From NCBI GenBank assembly GCA_024234875.1, contig JACKNM010000005.1:186001-250000 (forward strand): a DNA stretch of 64,000 bases, in the 5' to 3' direction. Positions 8,318-17,563 of this stretch are shown piece after piece. The notes under the pieces are model-generated. The model ran no database searches. It had not been told where the DNA came from and saw nothing but the letters and a program-made list of their open reading frames with translations. How positions within the stretch are numbered: the stretch's first letter is position 1; every line of letters starts with the position of its first letter. A program made the position numbers and the translations under genes. This DNA comes from Ectothiorhodospiraceae bacterium (GTDB lineage: Bacteria; Pseudomonadota; Gammaproteobacteria; HK1).

Positions 8318-9676
8318 TCAGTCCCCGGCCACCGTCATCTGGTCGATCAGCACCGAGCCGCAGCGGATGTTGCCGCGCGTGTCGACGTCGGTGCCGAGCT
8401 GGCGCACCCCGCGGTACATCTCCGGCAGCGACCCGGCGATGGTGATCTCCTCGACCGGATAGGCGACGGCGCCACCCTCGACCCAGAACCCCGAGGCGCC
8501 ACGCGAGTAGTCGCCGGTCGTCAGGTTGACCCCCATGCCCATCATCTCGGTGACCAGCAGCCCGCTGCCCATCTCGGCCAGGATGGCCTCGAGATCCTTG
8601 CCGTCCGGTCCGGGCTCGACGGTGAGGTTGTGCACCCCGCCGGCGTTGCCGGTGGTCTCGAGCCCGAGCTTGCGCGCGGAGTAGCTGCCGAGCACGTAGC
8701 CCTGGAGCACCCCGTCGCGCACCAGGTCGCGCGCGGCGGTGGCCACGCCCTCGTTGTCGAACGGCGCGCTGCCGAGCGCGCCCGGCAGGTGCGGCTGCTC
8801 GTGGATCCGCACCCAGTCGGGAAACACCTGGCGTCCGGCACCGTCGACCAGGAAGCTCGACTTGCGATAGAGGTTGCCGCCGCTCACCGCGCCGACGAGG
8901 TGGCGAATCAGCCCACCGGCGACCTCCGGCGTGAACGCCACCGGCACGGTCCTGGTCGACACCTTGCGCGCCGACAGACGCCGCACCGCGCGCTCTGCTG
9001 CCCGGGTGCCGACGAGCTCCGCGTCCTCGAGCCGGCGCGCGTCGCGGGCCGCGGTCCACCAGTAGTCGCGCTGCATCCCGGCATCGTCGCGCGCGATCAC
9101 GCTGCAGCTCACGCCGTGGCGGCTGCTCGGGTAGCCGCCGAGGAAGCCGTGGGAGTTGCCGTAGACGTGCTCGCCCTCGTGGCGACTCACCGTCGCCCCC
9201 TCGGAGTTGACGATTCGCGCGTCCGCGCCACGCGCCGCGTTCTCGGCGCGAAGCGCGATCGCCACCGCCGCCTCGGCGTCGATCGGCCACGGATGGTAGA
9301 GCTCGAGCTCGGGCACCTCGCGCGCCATGCGGGCAGCGTCGGCGAGCCCGGCGCACGGGTCCTCCGCGGTGTGGCGGGCGATGCTGCAGGCGGCGGCGAC
9401 GGTCTCGGCCACCGCGCTCGGGCCGAGATCACTGGTGCTCGCCGAGCCCTTGCGCTGGCCGAAGTAGACGGTGACGCCGAGGCCGCGGTCGCGCGTGTGC
9501 TCGATGGTCTCGACCTCGCCCAGCCGCACCGTGACCTCGAGCCCGGTGCTGGTGCTCGCCACGGCGTCGGCCGCGGTTGCGCCGAGTCTTCGAGCCTCGG
9601 CCAGCGCCGATTCGACGATCTCTCCGAGACGCGCGACGCGCTGCTCGGGGGTGAGGCTCGCGAGCGGCTTCTCCAT
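8318..9676 (-). CDS. pmbA: TldE/PmbA, metalloprotease subunit homologue
   Basis: 452 residues, matching PmbA/TldE (about 450). It has the family's N-terminal U62 domain and C-terminal landmarks: SGGNLYRKSSFLVD, DNEGVATAARDLV, GNAGGVHNLTVEPG, GVNLTTGDYSRGASGFW and PVEEITIAGSLPEMY. TldD and TldE form a heteromer that trims unfolded peptides and matures some modified peptides such as microcin B17; the zinc ligands sit in TldD, which is not in this window. The ATG start lies 24 bases after a possible TAGACT -10 at 9707-9712 (minus strand). That PmbA/TldD proteins can process RiPPs is worth noting given the RiPP precursors at 61-62 kb, though the two loci are far apart. Confidence 0.95.
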   Translation of the reverse strand: MEKPLASLTPEQRVARLGEIVESALAEARRLGATAADAVASTSTGLEVTVRLGEVETIEHTRDRGLGVTVYFGQRKGSASTSDLGPSAVAETVAAACSIARHTAEDPCAGLADAARMAREVPELELYHPWPIDAEAAVAIALRAENAARGADARIVNSEGATVSRHEGEHVYGNSHGFLGGYPSSRHGVSCSVIARDDAGMQRDYWWTAARDARRLEDAELVGTRAAERAVRRLSARKVSTRTVPVAFTPEVAGGLIRHLVGAVSGGNLYRKSSFLVDGAGRQVFPDWVRIHEQPHLPGALGSAPFDNEGVATAARDLVRDGVLQGYVLGSYSARKLGLETTGNAGGVHNLTVEPGPDGKDLEAILAEMGSGLLVTEMMGMGVNLTTGDYSRGASGFWVEGGAVAYPVEEITIAGSLPEMYRGVRQLGTDVDTRGNIRCGSVLIDQMTVAGD

Positions 9677-9814
9677 CGAGTGCTTCCGGGTCTGAGACGG
9701 CCGGGTAGTCTACCCGAATCGGTTTTCCGCCGACGCCCGACCCACCCCGCCTCGCCGGCGGCGGTGACGGCATGGGGACGCCGGGGCCACCGGCATCGCG
9801 AGTCGGCGCCGAAG

Positions 9815-9823
9815 TGATACCAT
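9815..9823 (+). promoter_or_regulatory. Extended -10 promoter upstream of the AsmA-like gene
   Basis: The plus strand reads TGATACCAT, an extended -10 (TGN plus TACCAT), with no recognisable -35. Transcription would begin near 9830, downstream of the ATG at 9772, which argues for the GTG start at 9856. Confidence 0.45.
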
Positions 9824-9855
9824 CGCGGCCCCGCCGGGACTCGCCGAGCTCGCCC

Positions 9856-12800
9856 GTGGCCAGACATCGCGCACGCCGCTCGACCGGTCGGCGCCTGATC
9901 ACCGCGGTCGTCCTGATCGCCGCAAGCGTCGCGCTGGTCCTCGAGGTCCTGCTGCCCGTCGGGTTGCGGGCATGGCTCGAGCGTGCGCTCGCCGGCTCCA
10001 CGACCCCGATCGCGGTCGACTCGGTGGCGGTCCACGTGCTGGAGCCGGGGATCGGCCTGCGCGGGCTGGTGGTCGGCGACCCGTCGGCGCCGGCGATCGT
10101 CGCCGCGCGGGTGCGGATCCCGCTCGAGCCGCGCGCGTTGCTCGAGCGCCGCCTGGTGATTCCGTCGCTGACCGTCACCGACGCCGAGCTCGATCCGGTG
10201 GCGATGTCCGCTCTCGACCGCGCACCGCTCGCGCGGCTGCTCGGCGGCGTCGGCGTGCGTGACGTCGATCTCCGCCAGGTCGAGGGCGTGCGGGTCGACG
10301 TCGCGCCGTTTCCCGGAGTGCTGCCGGCACCGGCGCGGGTGCGCGCCGCCGCGCTTTCGCCCGCCCTCGGCCTCGGCGCGGTGCGTTTCCGGCTCGACGT
10401 CGACCTCGATGGCGGCACGCTGGAGGTCGAGGGCGAGGGCCGGCGCGACGACGATGGCTACGCGGTCGAGGGGCGCGTGCGCGCGGGTGAGGCCGGGCTC
10501 GGCGCGCTGGCGGCCCTGCTCGGGGTCGGCGACGCGGTGTCCGCCGGGACGCTGGCGGGCAACGCGGCGATGACGCTGCGCCTGCGTCCGGGCGCGGCCG
10601 GTGGTGAGGTCACGCTGCGGGGGCGTCTCGCGGTGCGCGCCATGTCGGCGCGGGTCGGGGCGGTCTCCCTGCTCGATGCCGGGCTCGACTACGACGGCGA
10701 GATCCACCGCGAGTGGGTGAGCACGGGCGCCACCGGGCCGGAGGTGTTGCGGGTCACCGGTCGCGCCACCTCGCCGACACTCGGCATCGCGGCCGCGGGA
10801 GACGTGGCCGGAGCCCGCCTCGACGCCGACGGGCTCGAGTGGCGAGGCATGCTCGAGCTCCACGACGACGGCACCACCGCCACCGGCGAGCTCCTGGTGC
10901 CGCAGACTCGCCTCGTCCTCGGTGACCGGCTGGAGCTCGTGCTCGACGGCCTGCGCGCGCGCCCCGGCGTCGAGCCCGGCGGTGAGCTGCGGCTGGACGA
11001 GGTGGCCGCGACCCACGCCCGCCTCGACGGGCGGTCGCCGCAGGGCGAGGGGATCGCGGTCGAGCTCGACACGCCGCGGGCAGCGACCGTGGTGCTCGCA
11101 CCCGACGTGGCGCGGGTGAGCGCGCTGCGCGCGCCGGTCGCGCGGCTGCACGCTGGTGGCGGTACCCCCTGGGAGCTCCTGGAGCTGGTCGTCGATCAGC
11201 TCGACCACACCAGCGCCGAGACCAGGCTCGGCGTTGCCGCCGCGGAGATGGCGCAGCGGGTCGACGGGGGCCACGCCTTGCGGCTCGAGTCGCCCCGGCT
11301 CGAGGCGCTGGTCGGCCGCGACCGGGCACTGCGGGCGACGGGGCTCGCGCTGGCGTCGGTGTTCGACCGCATCGAGCCCGACCGCACCGTCATCGCGCGC
11401 GAGATCGCGCTCGACACGCTCACCTGGACCGGCGACGGGCTCGAGGCGGCGGCCGCGCGGGTCCGCGAGGTGTTGGCGAGCACCGCGACCGCGTCGGCGG
11501 TGGAGCTCGGCGGGGTCGAGGTCGCGTCACCACGAAGGGCGCCGTCGGGCGCGCTCGAGGCCGCCGAGCTGGTGGTCACGCGGGCGGCCGGGCGGGTCGG
11601 CGATGGTCGGATCTTCTCGGCCGGTCGGACCCGCCTGGTGGCGCCGCGACTCGATCCGGCGGGCGCGGTGTCGGCCGAGCGCATCGAGGTCGCACAGGTG
11701 GCCGAGACCCACGCCGGCGGTGGCCGCTGGGCGCTGCACGAGCTGGTGGCCGAGGCACCGTCGCTGGTCGACGGCAGCGGGCTCGGTGCCGCGAGCGCAC
11801 GCGCGTCCACGATCGAGGGCCGGTTGCCGTCCGGCGCCACGTTCGGTGCCGAGACGCTGCGGGTGACGGCGCCGACGGTCGCCGATGGGGCGGTCGAGGC
11901 CGAGTCGGCCGACGCCGCCACGGTGCAGTTGGTGTCGGGCGGGCGCTGGGACGCTCGGACCATCGCGGTCGTGGCGCCGCGGCTGGTGGCGGGCGGATGG
12001 TCCGCGGCGCGGCTGGCGGTCGACGCGGTCGACGGCGAGCTGTCGGACGGGCGGGTCGCGCGCGCCGCGACGACGACGATGGAGCGCCTGGGTGGCGGGT
12101 CGCTCGACACGCTGCGGGCCGACGGTGCGCAGGCGCAGCGGGTGGCGATCGAGCGCGCGGGCTCGTTGATCGCGAGCGCCGAGGGCGTGCGCGCGCAGCG
12201 CCTCGACCTCGGCGTCGGGGCCGGTGTCGGCGCCGCGAGGCTCGATGCCGACGCGGTGGTGGGCGCCGACGACGCCTGGCGGCTCGACGGGGTCAGCGGG
12301 CTCGGTGCGCACTGGCTGCCGGGGGCTCGCGGCGAGGTCGACCGCCTCGATGCGCGCGAGGCCGTCAGCCGCCAGCCGCGCGGGCCGTGGTCGGTGCGTG
12401 CACTACGCCTGCTCGGGCTCGCGGTCGACGGCGGGGATTCGCTGCGCATCGCACGGGCCGAGGCGCGGAGCCTGCGTGGTGAGGGCGAGCAGCGGCTGAC
12501 CGCGGCGGCGCTCGGCGTGTCCGGCCTGGTGGTGGGCGCGGTCACCGAGGCCGAGCGCGTGTCGCTGGTGCATCTCGAGCACGGCGATCCCGCCGACCCG
12601 GCGACGGCGTCGTTACAGCTCGAGCGCCTGACGGTGGCCGGGGTGCGCGAGGCGCTCGGCGGCCTCACGCTCGGCGCGGCGCGGGCCCGTGGGCTGCGCG
12701 CGGTGGCGGGGGTCGACGCGGAAGGCGGCTGGCTGCTGCCGGTGCCGGTGTCGCTGGTGGCCGCGCTCGGCGAGCGCGCGTTGCGGGTCGACGACCTGCG

Positions 12801-13866
12801 CCTGGAGCGGCCCGGCGAGCTCTGGCTGTTCGACGACCGGGTCGCGCCGCCGGTCGATCTGCGGCTGACCGACCTCGACGCCACCGTGCGCTGGCAACGC
12901 GCCGGGGACGCCGGCTCGGGCGCGGTCTCGGTGCGCGGGCGCCTTCCCGGTGGCGGCGGCGCGGGGCTCGACGTGACGGTGGTCGAGGAGGGTGCGGGCA
13001 CCGCGGTCGACCTCGGCCTCGCGCTCGGCGGGCTGGACGCGACCCGACTCGCGCCCTACCTCGCGGGGGTGGCGCCGACCGGGGGGCTGATCGACGTCGG
13101 GCTCGCGATGCGGCGCGGGCTCGATGGTCTGCGCGCCGAGGTCACGGTGCTCGGTGACGGCGTGGCGTGGTCGGAGCCGACCGCGACCGTGGACACCGCC
13201 GCGACCGGGTCGATCGCTGCGCCGACGCTGGGTGATGCGGCGCGGCGGGCCGCGGCGCTGCGTGCGAGCGCGCGCCTGCGCCGGCGCGACGCGAGCGGGC
13301 TGCCGGATCTCAAGGCCCTGGCGGCCGGACTCGCATCCCGGATGTCCATCGACGTCGCCGACCCGGCCGCGGCGGACGCCGCGTCACCGGAGACGGTCGT
13401 CGGCTTCGTCGCGGCGACCGACGGCTTCACCACCGCCGGGCTGCGTGCGGTGGACGCGTTGGCGCGTCGCCTGGCGGCGGAGCGGACGGCGGTGGTCGAG
13501 CTCTGTGCCGAGGTCGGCGCGGCGGAGCTCACGCACCTCCGCCGCGACCGGGTGGCGGCAGCGCGGGCGGCGCTCGCGGAGCGACGTGTACGCGCCGTCG
13601 AGCGTGCATTGGGTGGCGATGTCGCGGCGGCGCGGATCCAGCGCTGCGTCGAGGGCGAGGACGTGGCGTCGGAGCCGAGCACGCCGGCGACCGACCCATC
13701 CCGCTCCGCCCCGACCAGCGCCGAGCCGTTGTCGGGTGTCGAGGCCGCGGCGAGCGGGGTGCGCGCGCGTTGGGTCGCGCCAGCGGCGTCGGCGCGCCGC
13801 GGCGGGCCGACGCCGGGCGCGTCGTGGATCGCCGTCGCACCGAGGGAGCGCCGAGCGGCCCGGTGA
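9856..13866 (+). CDS. Giant AsmA/DUF748-like envelope protein
   Basis: 1336 residues from the GTG at 9856; an ATG at 9772 would add 28 residues but lies upstream of the likely promoter. A basic N-terminus and one membrane helix (about residues 14-36) anchor a very long periplasmic region. It is built of repeated beta-strand segments rich in Ala, Val, Asp and Arg with almost no Cys. The N-terminal part (segments such as VDSVAVHVLEPGIGLRGLVVGD) and the C-terminal block (VVGFVAATDGFTTAGLRAVD, then LRRDRVAAARAAL) resemble DUF748/AsmA-clan proteins, which are implicated in lipid transport between membranes. The middle is too diverged to assign by eye. It stands alone, divergent from pmbA and just upstream of uvrD. 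Confidence 0.75.
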   Translation: MARHRARRSTGRRLITAVVLIAASVALVLEVLLPVGLRAWLERALAGSTTPIAVDSVAVHVLEPGIGLRGLVVGDPSAPAIVAARVRIPLEPRALLERRLVIPSLTVTDAELDPVAMSALDRAPLARLLGGVGVRDVDLRQVEGVRVDVAPFPGVLPAPARVRAAALSPALGLGAVRFRLDVDLDGGTLEVEGEGRRDDDGYAVEGRVRAGEAGLGALAALLGVGDAVSAGTLAGNAAMTLRLRPGAAGGEVTLRGRLAVRAMSARVGAVSLLDAGLDYDGEIHREWVSTGATGPEVLRVTGRATSPTLGIAAAGDVAGARLDADGLEWRGMLELHDDGTTATGELLVPQTRLVLGDRLELVLDGLRARPGVEPGGELRLDEVAATHARLDGRSPQGEGIAVELDTPRAATVVLAPDVARVSALRAPVARLHAGGGTPWELLELVVDQLDHTSAETRLGVAAAEMAQRVDGGHALRLESPRLEALVGRDRALRATGLALASVFDRIEPDRTVIAREIALDTLTWTGDGLEAAAARVREVLASTATASAVELGGVEVASPRRAPSGALEAAELVVTRAAGRVGDGRIFSAGRTRLVAPRLDPAGAVSAERIEVAQVAETHAGGGRWALHELVAEAPSLVDGSGLGAASARASTIEGRLPSGATFGAETLRVTAPTVADGAVEAESADAATVQLVSGGRWDARTIAVVAPRLVAGGWSAARLAVDAVDGELSDGRVARAATTTMERLGGGSLDTLRADGAQAQRVAIERAGSLIASAEGVRAQRLDLGVGAGVGAARLDADAVVGADDAWRLDGVSGLGAHWLPGARGEVDRLDAREAVSRQPRGPWSVRALRLLGLAVDGGDSLRIARAEARSLRGEGEQRLTAAALGVSGLVVGAVTEAERVSLVHLEHGDPADPATASLQLERLTVAGVREALGGLTLGAARARGLRAVAGVDAEGGWLLPVPVSLVAALGERALRVDDLRLERPGELWLFDDRVAPPVDLRLTDLDATVRWQRAGDAGSGAVSVRGRLPGGGGAGLDVTVVEEGAGTAVDLGLALGGLDATRLAPYLAGVAPTGGLIDVGLAMRRGLDGLRAEVTVLGDGVAWSEPTATVDTAATGSIAAPTLGDAARRAAALRASARLRRRDASGLPDLKALAAGLASRMSIDVADPAAADAASPETVVGFVAATDGFTTAGLRAVDALARRLAAERTAVVELCAEVGAAELTHLRRDRVAAARAALAERRVRAVERALGGDVAAARIQRCVEGEDVASEPSTPATDPSRSAPTSAEPLSGVEAAASGVRARWVAPAASARRGGPTPGASWIAVAPRERRAAR

Positions 13867-13882
13867 GGCGGGTCGGCTCCGG

Positions 13883-13888
13883 TACAAT
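13883..13888 (+). promoter_or_regulatory. -10 element of uvrD, suggesting a leaderless transcript
   Basis: TACAAT (5 of 6 to TATAAT) ends nine bases before the uvrD ATG. A normal start 6-8 bases after the -10 would put the first transcribed base at 13895-13897, that is at or just before the start codon. No ribosome site lies in between, and no clear -35 is visible. Confidence 0.5.
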
Positions 13889-13896
13889 CGCGGCAC

Positions 13897-16146
13897 ATGG
13901 ACGTCACCCACATCCTCGATCCTCTCAATCCCGCGCAGCGCGAGGCGGTCACCGCCGAGCCCGGGCACCTGCTGGTCCTGGCCGGCGCCGGTAGCGGCAA
14001 GACCCGGGTCCTCGTGCATCGCATCGCGTGGCTGCTCGCGACGCGCGAGGCGGGGCCCTGGGGCGTGCTCGCGGTCACCTTCACCAACAAGGCGGCGGGG
14101 GAGATGCGTGGCCGAATCGAGTCGATCCTCGCCCGGCCGGTCGGCGGGATGTGGGTCGGCACGTTTCACGGCATCGCCCACCGGCTGCTCCGCCAGCACC
14201 ACCAGGAGGCCGGGTTGCCGGACGGCTTCCAGATCCTCGACGCCGACGATCAGCTGCGGTGGGTGCGGCGGGTGATGCGGGATCTCGACGTCGACGAGGC
14301 GCGGATGCCGCCGCGCCTGGTGACCGGGTTCATCAACGCCCGCAAGGACGAGGGGCTACGCCCCGACCACGTCGACGCCGCCGGCGACCACGGTCAGGAC
14401 GGGGTGCTCGAGATCTGGCGTGCCTACGAGGCGGCCTGCCAGCGCAGTGGCGTGGTCGACTTCGCGGAGCTGCTGCTGCGCGCCCACGAGCTGCTGCGCG
14501 ACGATCCGACGTTGCTCGCGCACTATCGCTCGCGGTTCGGGCACATCCTGGTCGACGAGTTCCAGGACACCAACACCATCCAGTACGCGTGGATCCGGTT
14601 GCTGGCTGGCGAGACCGGTCTGGTCTTCGCGGTCGGCGACGACGATCAGGCGATCTACGGCTGGCGCGGCGCGCGGGTGGAGAACATCCAGCAGTTCTCG
14701 CGCGACTTCCCCGGCGTGCGCGTGATTCGCCTGGAGCAGAACTACCGCTCGACCGGCAACATCCTCGCCGCTGCCAACGCCCTCATCGCCCACAATGCCG
14801 GCCGCCTCGGCAAGGACCTCTGGACCGCGGGCAGTCACGGCGACCCGGTCCAGGTCTACAGCGCCTACAACGAGACCGACGAGGCGCGCTACGTCGCCGG
14901 GCGCGTGATCCATCTGGTCGAGGGTGGCGACCGGCGCGACGACATCGCGGTGCTCTACCGGGTGAGCGCCCAGTCCCGGGCGTTCGAGGAGGCACTGCTG
15001 TCGGCCGGCATCCCGTACCGGGTCCACGGCGGGCTGCGCTTCTACGAGCGCGCCGAGATCAAGGACGCGCTCGCCTACCTGCGGCTGGTCGCCAACCGCC
15101 ATGACGACGGCGCGTTCGAGCGCGTGGTCAACGTGCCGCCGCGCGGCATCGGCACCCGCACCGTCGACATCCTGCGCGGCACCGCCCGGGCCGAGGCCTG
15201 CTCGCTGTGGGCGGCGGCGCGCCGGGTGCTCGCGGCCGGCGGGTTGGGTGCCCGGGCCGAGAAGGCGGTCGCGGCCTTCGTCGACCTCGTCGACGGGCTC
15301 GCCGACGCGCTGGAGGGATTGGTGCTCGAGCATCAGGTCGAGGCCATGCTCGGCACCAGCGGATTGCTCGAGCACTACCGGAACGACAAGTCCGACCGCG
15401 CCCAGACCCGGGTCGAGAACCTGGAGGAGCTGGCGGTCGCGGCGGGGGTCTTCCGGCGCGGCGAGACGTTGCTGCCGGTCGAGCTGGACCCCGCGGCGTC
15501 CGCCGAGGAGAGCGCGGAGCCTGCCACCGGCGCCGTCGACCCACCGCGCTCGGCGCTCGCCGCGTTCCTCGCCCATGCCGCGCTGGAGGCCGGCGAGGAG
15601 CAGGCGGGCGAGTGGGACGACTGCGTCCATCTCATGACGCTGCACTCGGCCAAGGGGCTCGAGTTCCCGGTGGTCTTCCTGTGCGGGCTGGAGGAGGGAC
15701 TGTTCCCACACCAGCGCTCCAGCGACGACCCGAATCGGCTGGAGGAGGAGCGGCGTCTGTGCTACGTGGGCATGACCCGGGCGCGCCGCCAGCTCTACCT
15801 GACGCACGCGGAGTCACGGCGCCTGCACGGCGCCGAGCACTTCACCGTCGCCTCCCGTTTCCTGCGCGAGGTGCCACCGGATCTGATCCAGGAAGTGCGG
15901 ATGCGGGCGAGCGTCACGCGGCCCGCGTTCCAACGCGGCGGGGTGGCAGAGCCGCGTCCGCGGTCACGGCCGGCCGACGACGGTGGTGGATTGCGGCTCG
16001 GTCAGCGCGTCGCCCACCCCAAGTTCGGCGAGGGCGTGGTCCTCACCTACGAGGGCAGTGGGCACCATACGCGAGTGCAGGTGAATTTCGACGGCGCCGG
16101 CTCGAAGTGGTTGGTGCTGTCGGTGGCGAAGCTGGAGCCGCTCTGA
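13897..16146 (+). CDS. uvrD: UvrD-type superfamily 1 DNA helicase (DNA helicase II)
   Basis: 749 residues, against about 720 in Escherichia coli. All SF1A helicase motifs are present in order: Q motif LNPAQREAV, Walker A LAGAGSGKTR, TFTNKAAGEM, Walker B DEFQDTN, GDDDQAIYGWRGA, QNYRSTGNI, TLHSAKGLEF and GMTRARRQL. The C-terminal tail ends in the conserved segment LRLGQRVAHPKFGEGVV, typical of UvrD/PcrA. It unwinds DNA 3' to 5' in nucleotide excision and mismatch repair and removes RecA. It appears to be a single-gene unit with a promoter abutting the start codon, and ends convergent with a cytochrome gene. Confidence 0.97.
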   Translation: MDVTHILDPLNPAQREAVTAEPGHLLVLAGAGSGKTRVLVHRIAWLLATREAGPWGVLAVTFTNKAAGEMRGRIESILARPVGGMWVGTFHGIAHRLLRQHHQEAGLPDGFQILDADDQLRWVRRVMRDLDVDEARMPPRLVTGFINARKDEGLRPDHVDAAGDHGQDGVLEIWRAYEAACQRSGVVDFAELLLRAHELLRDDPTLLAHYRSRFGHILVDEFQDTNTIQYAWIRLLAGETGLVFAVGDDDQAIYGWRGARVENIQQFSRDFPGVRVIRLEQNYRSTGNILAAANALIAHNAGRLGKDLWTAGSHGDPVQVYSAYNETDEARYVAGRVIHLVEGGDRRDDIAVLYRVSAQSRAFEEALLSAGIPYRVHGGLRFYERAEIKDALAYLRLVANRHDDGAFERVVNVPPRGIGTRTVDILRGTARAEACSLWAAARRVLAAGGLGARAEKAVAAFVDLVDGLADALEGLVLEHQVEAMLGTSGLLEHYRNDKSDRAQTRVENLEELAVAAGVFRRGETLLPVELDPAASAEESAEPATGAVDPPRSALAAFLAHAALEAGEEQAGEWDDCVHLMTLHSAKGLEFPVVFLCGLEEGLFPHQRSSDDPNRLEEERRLCYVGMTRARRQLYLTHAESRRLHGAEHFTVASRFLREVPPDLIQEVRMRASVTRPAFQRGGVAEPRPRSRPADDGGGLRLGQRVAHPKFGEGVVLTYEGSGHHTRVQVNFDGAGSKWLVLSVAKLEPL

Positions 16147-16178
16147 ATGCTCTGAACGGGCGGGCGGGGCGGCGGCGT

Positions 16179-16210
16179 CCCCCGGTCTCGCGGCGAGAGC
16201 GGACCGGGGG
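16179..16210. terminator. Bidirectional hairpin between convergent genes
   Basis: CCCCCGGT (16179-16186) pairs with ACCGGGGG (16203-16210), with an inner CTCGC/GCGAG stem and a five-base bulge. It sits between the 3' ends of uvrD and the cytochrome c5 gene, where a shared terminator is expected. There is no T-run on either side. Confidence 0.5.
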
Positions 16211-16241
16211 CGCGGACAGGGTGTGAGCGTGCGGTGCCGGC

Positions 16242-17135
16242 TCAGCCGCCGGTCGGCAGGCCGGCCTGCTCCAGCATGTAGCGCACGGCGTTGCGGATGT
16301 CGGCATCCTCGAGATTCGCCATCCCACCCTTCGGCGGCATCGCGCCCTTGCCGTTCATCACGCTGCCGACCATCGCGTCGAGCCCGGTCGCTGCGCGTGG
16401 CTCCCAGGCCGCCTTGTCGCCGAGCTTCGGCGCACCCGCGACCCCGGCGGCGTGGCAGGCGACGCAGGCGGTGTTGTACACCGCGTCACCGGCCTTTCCA
16501 GCCGCTTCCTTGACCGCCGCGACGGCCTGGGTGGCGGCCGCGGTGGCGGCGCCCGAGCTCGCCGGGGCGGCCTGGGCGGCGGCGACCGCGGCGCCGGTGG
16601 CGGCCTGAGCCGCCGCGCTGGCGGCGCCGGCCTCGAGCCCCACCGCCTTCAGCACGTGCTCCACCGCGGCGTGGACCTCGGCGTCACTGAGCGAGGCGTT
16701 GCCGCCACGCGGCGGCATCGCGCCCTTGCCGTTCATCACGCTCGCCACCAGACCCTCGACGCCGCCAGCGGCGTCCATCCGCGTCTGCCAGGCGGCCTTG
16801 TCGTCCATCTTCGGGGCGCCGGCGACGCCGGCGACGTGGCATGCGGCGCACACGGTGTTGTAGACGTCGTCACCGCTGCGGGCCGCGGCGGGAGCGGCGG
16901 CCGGGGTTGCCGCCGCGGTGGTCACCGGGGCGGCGGTCTGGGCCGACGGGTCACCGACGCGAACCGAGCCCACCGGAGCGATGCGCTCGGCGACCGCCGA
17001 CGGGGCGTTGCGCTGCTCCTCGAACGCGGCCGAGCCGAGGACTCGCGCGAGGAAGAACATGCAGATCATGAACAGCACCAGCAGCCCGGTGACCACTGCG
17101 AACTGGCGGTAGAAGATGTCGTCGGCCTTGCTCAC
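16242..17135 (-). CDS. Membrane-anchored dihaem cytochrome c5-type protein
   Basis: 297 residues. An N-terminal membrane helix (about 13-34, LLVLFMICMFFLARVLG) without an obvious cleavage site is followed by a low-complexity Ala-rich linker. Two similar cytochrome c domains, each with one CXXCH, follow: VCAACHVAGVAGAPK and ACVACHAAGVAGAPK. Each has a downstream methionine ligand candidate in NGKGAMPPRGG / NGKGAMPPKGG. This is the c5/c555 pattern: small periplasmic electron carriers feeding terminal oxidases or reductases. The two domains look like an internal duplication. The start is GTG, following GAGGG at six bases. A promoter (TTGTGC-N17-GATCAT) lies upstream. Confidence 0.9.
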   Translation of the reverse strand: MSKADDIFYRQFAVVTGLLVLFMICMFFLARVLGSAAFEEQRNAPSAVAERIAPVGSVRVGDPSAQTAAPVTTAAATPAAAPAAARSGDDVYNTVCAACHVAGVAGAPKMDDKAAWQTRMDAAGGVEGLVASVMNGKGAMPPRGGNASLSDAEVHAAVEHVLKAVGLEAGAASAAAQAATGAAVAAAQAAPASSGAATAAATQAVAAVKEAAGKAGDAVYNTACVACHAAGVAGAPKLGDKAAWEPRAATGLDAMVGSVMNGKGAMPPKGGMANLEDADIRNAVRYMLEQAGLPTGG

Positions 17136-17170
17136 CTCGAACCCTCATCATCGAGCGCTGTAAGCGCGGC

Positions 17171-17199
17171 ATGATCTCAGACGGCGCGAGGGTGCACAA
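17171..17199 (-). promoter_or_regulatory. Sigma-70-type promoter of the cytochrome c5 gene
   Basis: Minus strand: -35 TTGTGC (17199-17194), 17-base spacer, -10 GATCAT (17176-17171). The same -35 hexamer occurs at 58522. The start would be near 17164, about 30 bases before the GTG. Confidence 0.4.
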
Positions 17200-17233
17200 G
17201 AGTAACCGTGGCGCGTGGGGGCGCGGCCCTCCA

Positions 17234-17262
17234 TGGACGCGGCCTCGGGAAGCGGCTATTCT
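17234..17262 (+). promoter_or_regulatory. Sigma-70-type promoter of tRNA-Arg
   Basis: -35 TGGACG (17234-17239) and -10 TATTCT (17257-17262) are separated by exactly 17 bases, each 4 of 6 to consensus. The predicted start is near 17269, fifty bases before the tRNA 5' end. Confidence 0.55.
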
Positions 17263-17318
17263 CCCGCGTCCGTCGTCTGCGACACCGTCGCGCGGGCGGC
17301 GTTCACGCTCCACACCAC

Positions 17319-17395
17319 GCGCCCGTAGCTCAGTTGGATAGAGTGCTGGCCTCCGAAGCCAGAGGTCACAGGTTCGAATCCTGTCGGGCGCGCCA
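17319..17395 (+). tRNA. tRNA-Arg (anticodon CCG)
   Basis: A complete cloverleaf: acceptor GCGCCCG pairs with CGGGCGC, the D-arm is GCTC-AGTTGGATA-GAGT, the anticodon stem is CTGGC/GCCAG around loop CTCCGAA, the T-arm is ACAGG-TTCGAAT-CCTGT, the discriminator is G and CCA is encoded. Anticodon CCG reads the arginine codon CGG, which is useful in so GC-rich a genome. Confidence 0.97.
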
Positions 17396-17443
17396 TCTCC
17401 AACCCTCGTCCCGCCTGCCCTGGGCCACCGTCGGTCCACCGGG

Positions 17444-17457
17444 CTGACCCAGATCAA
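17444..17457. promoter_or_regulatory. FNR/ANR-like box upstream of the small membrane protein and CBS gene
   Basis: CTGAC-CCAG-ATCAA matches the palindromic FNR-family site TTGAT-N4-ATCAA at 8 of 10 positions, with a perfect right half. It lies about 110 bases upstream of the small membrane protein start, so oxygen-responsive control of the two following genes is plausible. Confidence 0.45.
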
Positions 17458-17563
17458 CGTCGCCGTGCGCCGCGCCGCGCATCTTGGAAACGAGTCGTCA
17501 CCGGGGTGGCCGCGTCTCGTCCCCGCGCCGGCGATGGCTGCCAACTCGCACGGAGACCGTCAA

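Noticed and set aside
8277..9356. Upstream extension of the lon frame by 360 codons
   Set aside because: The extension is pmbA read in another frame. Lon proteins start near the ATG at 8276.
16452..17174. Plus-strand open frame opposite the cytochrome c5 gene
   Set aside because: The minus strand encodes two haem-binding domains with normal codon pattern; the plus frame is repetitive Gly/Arg.
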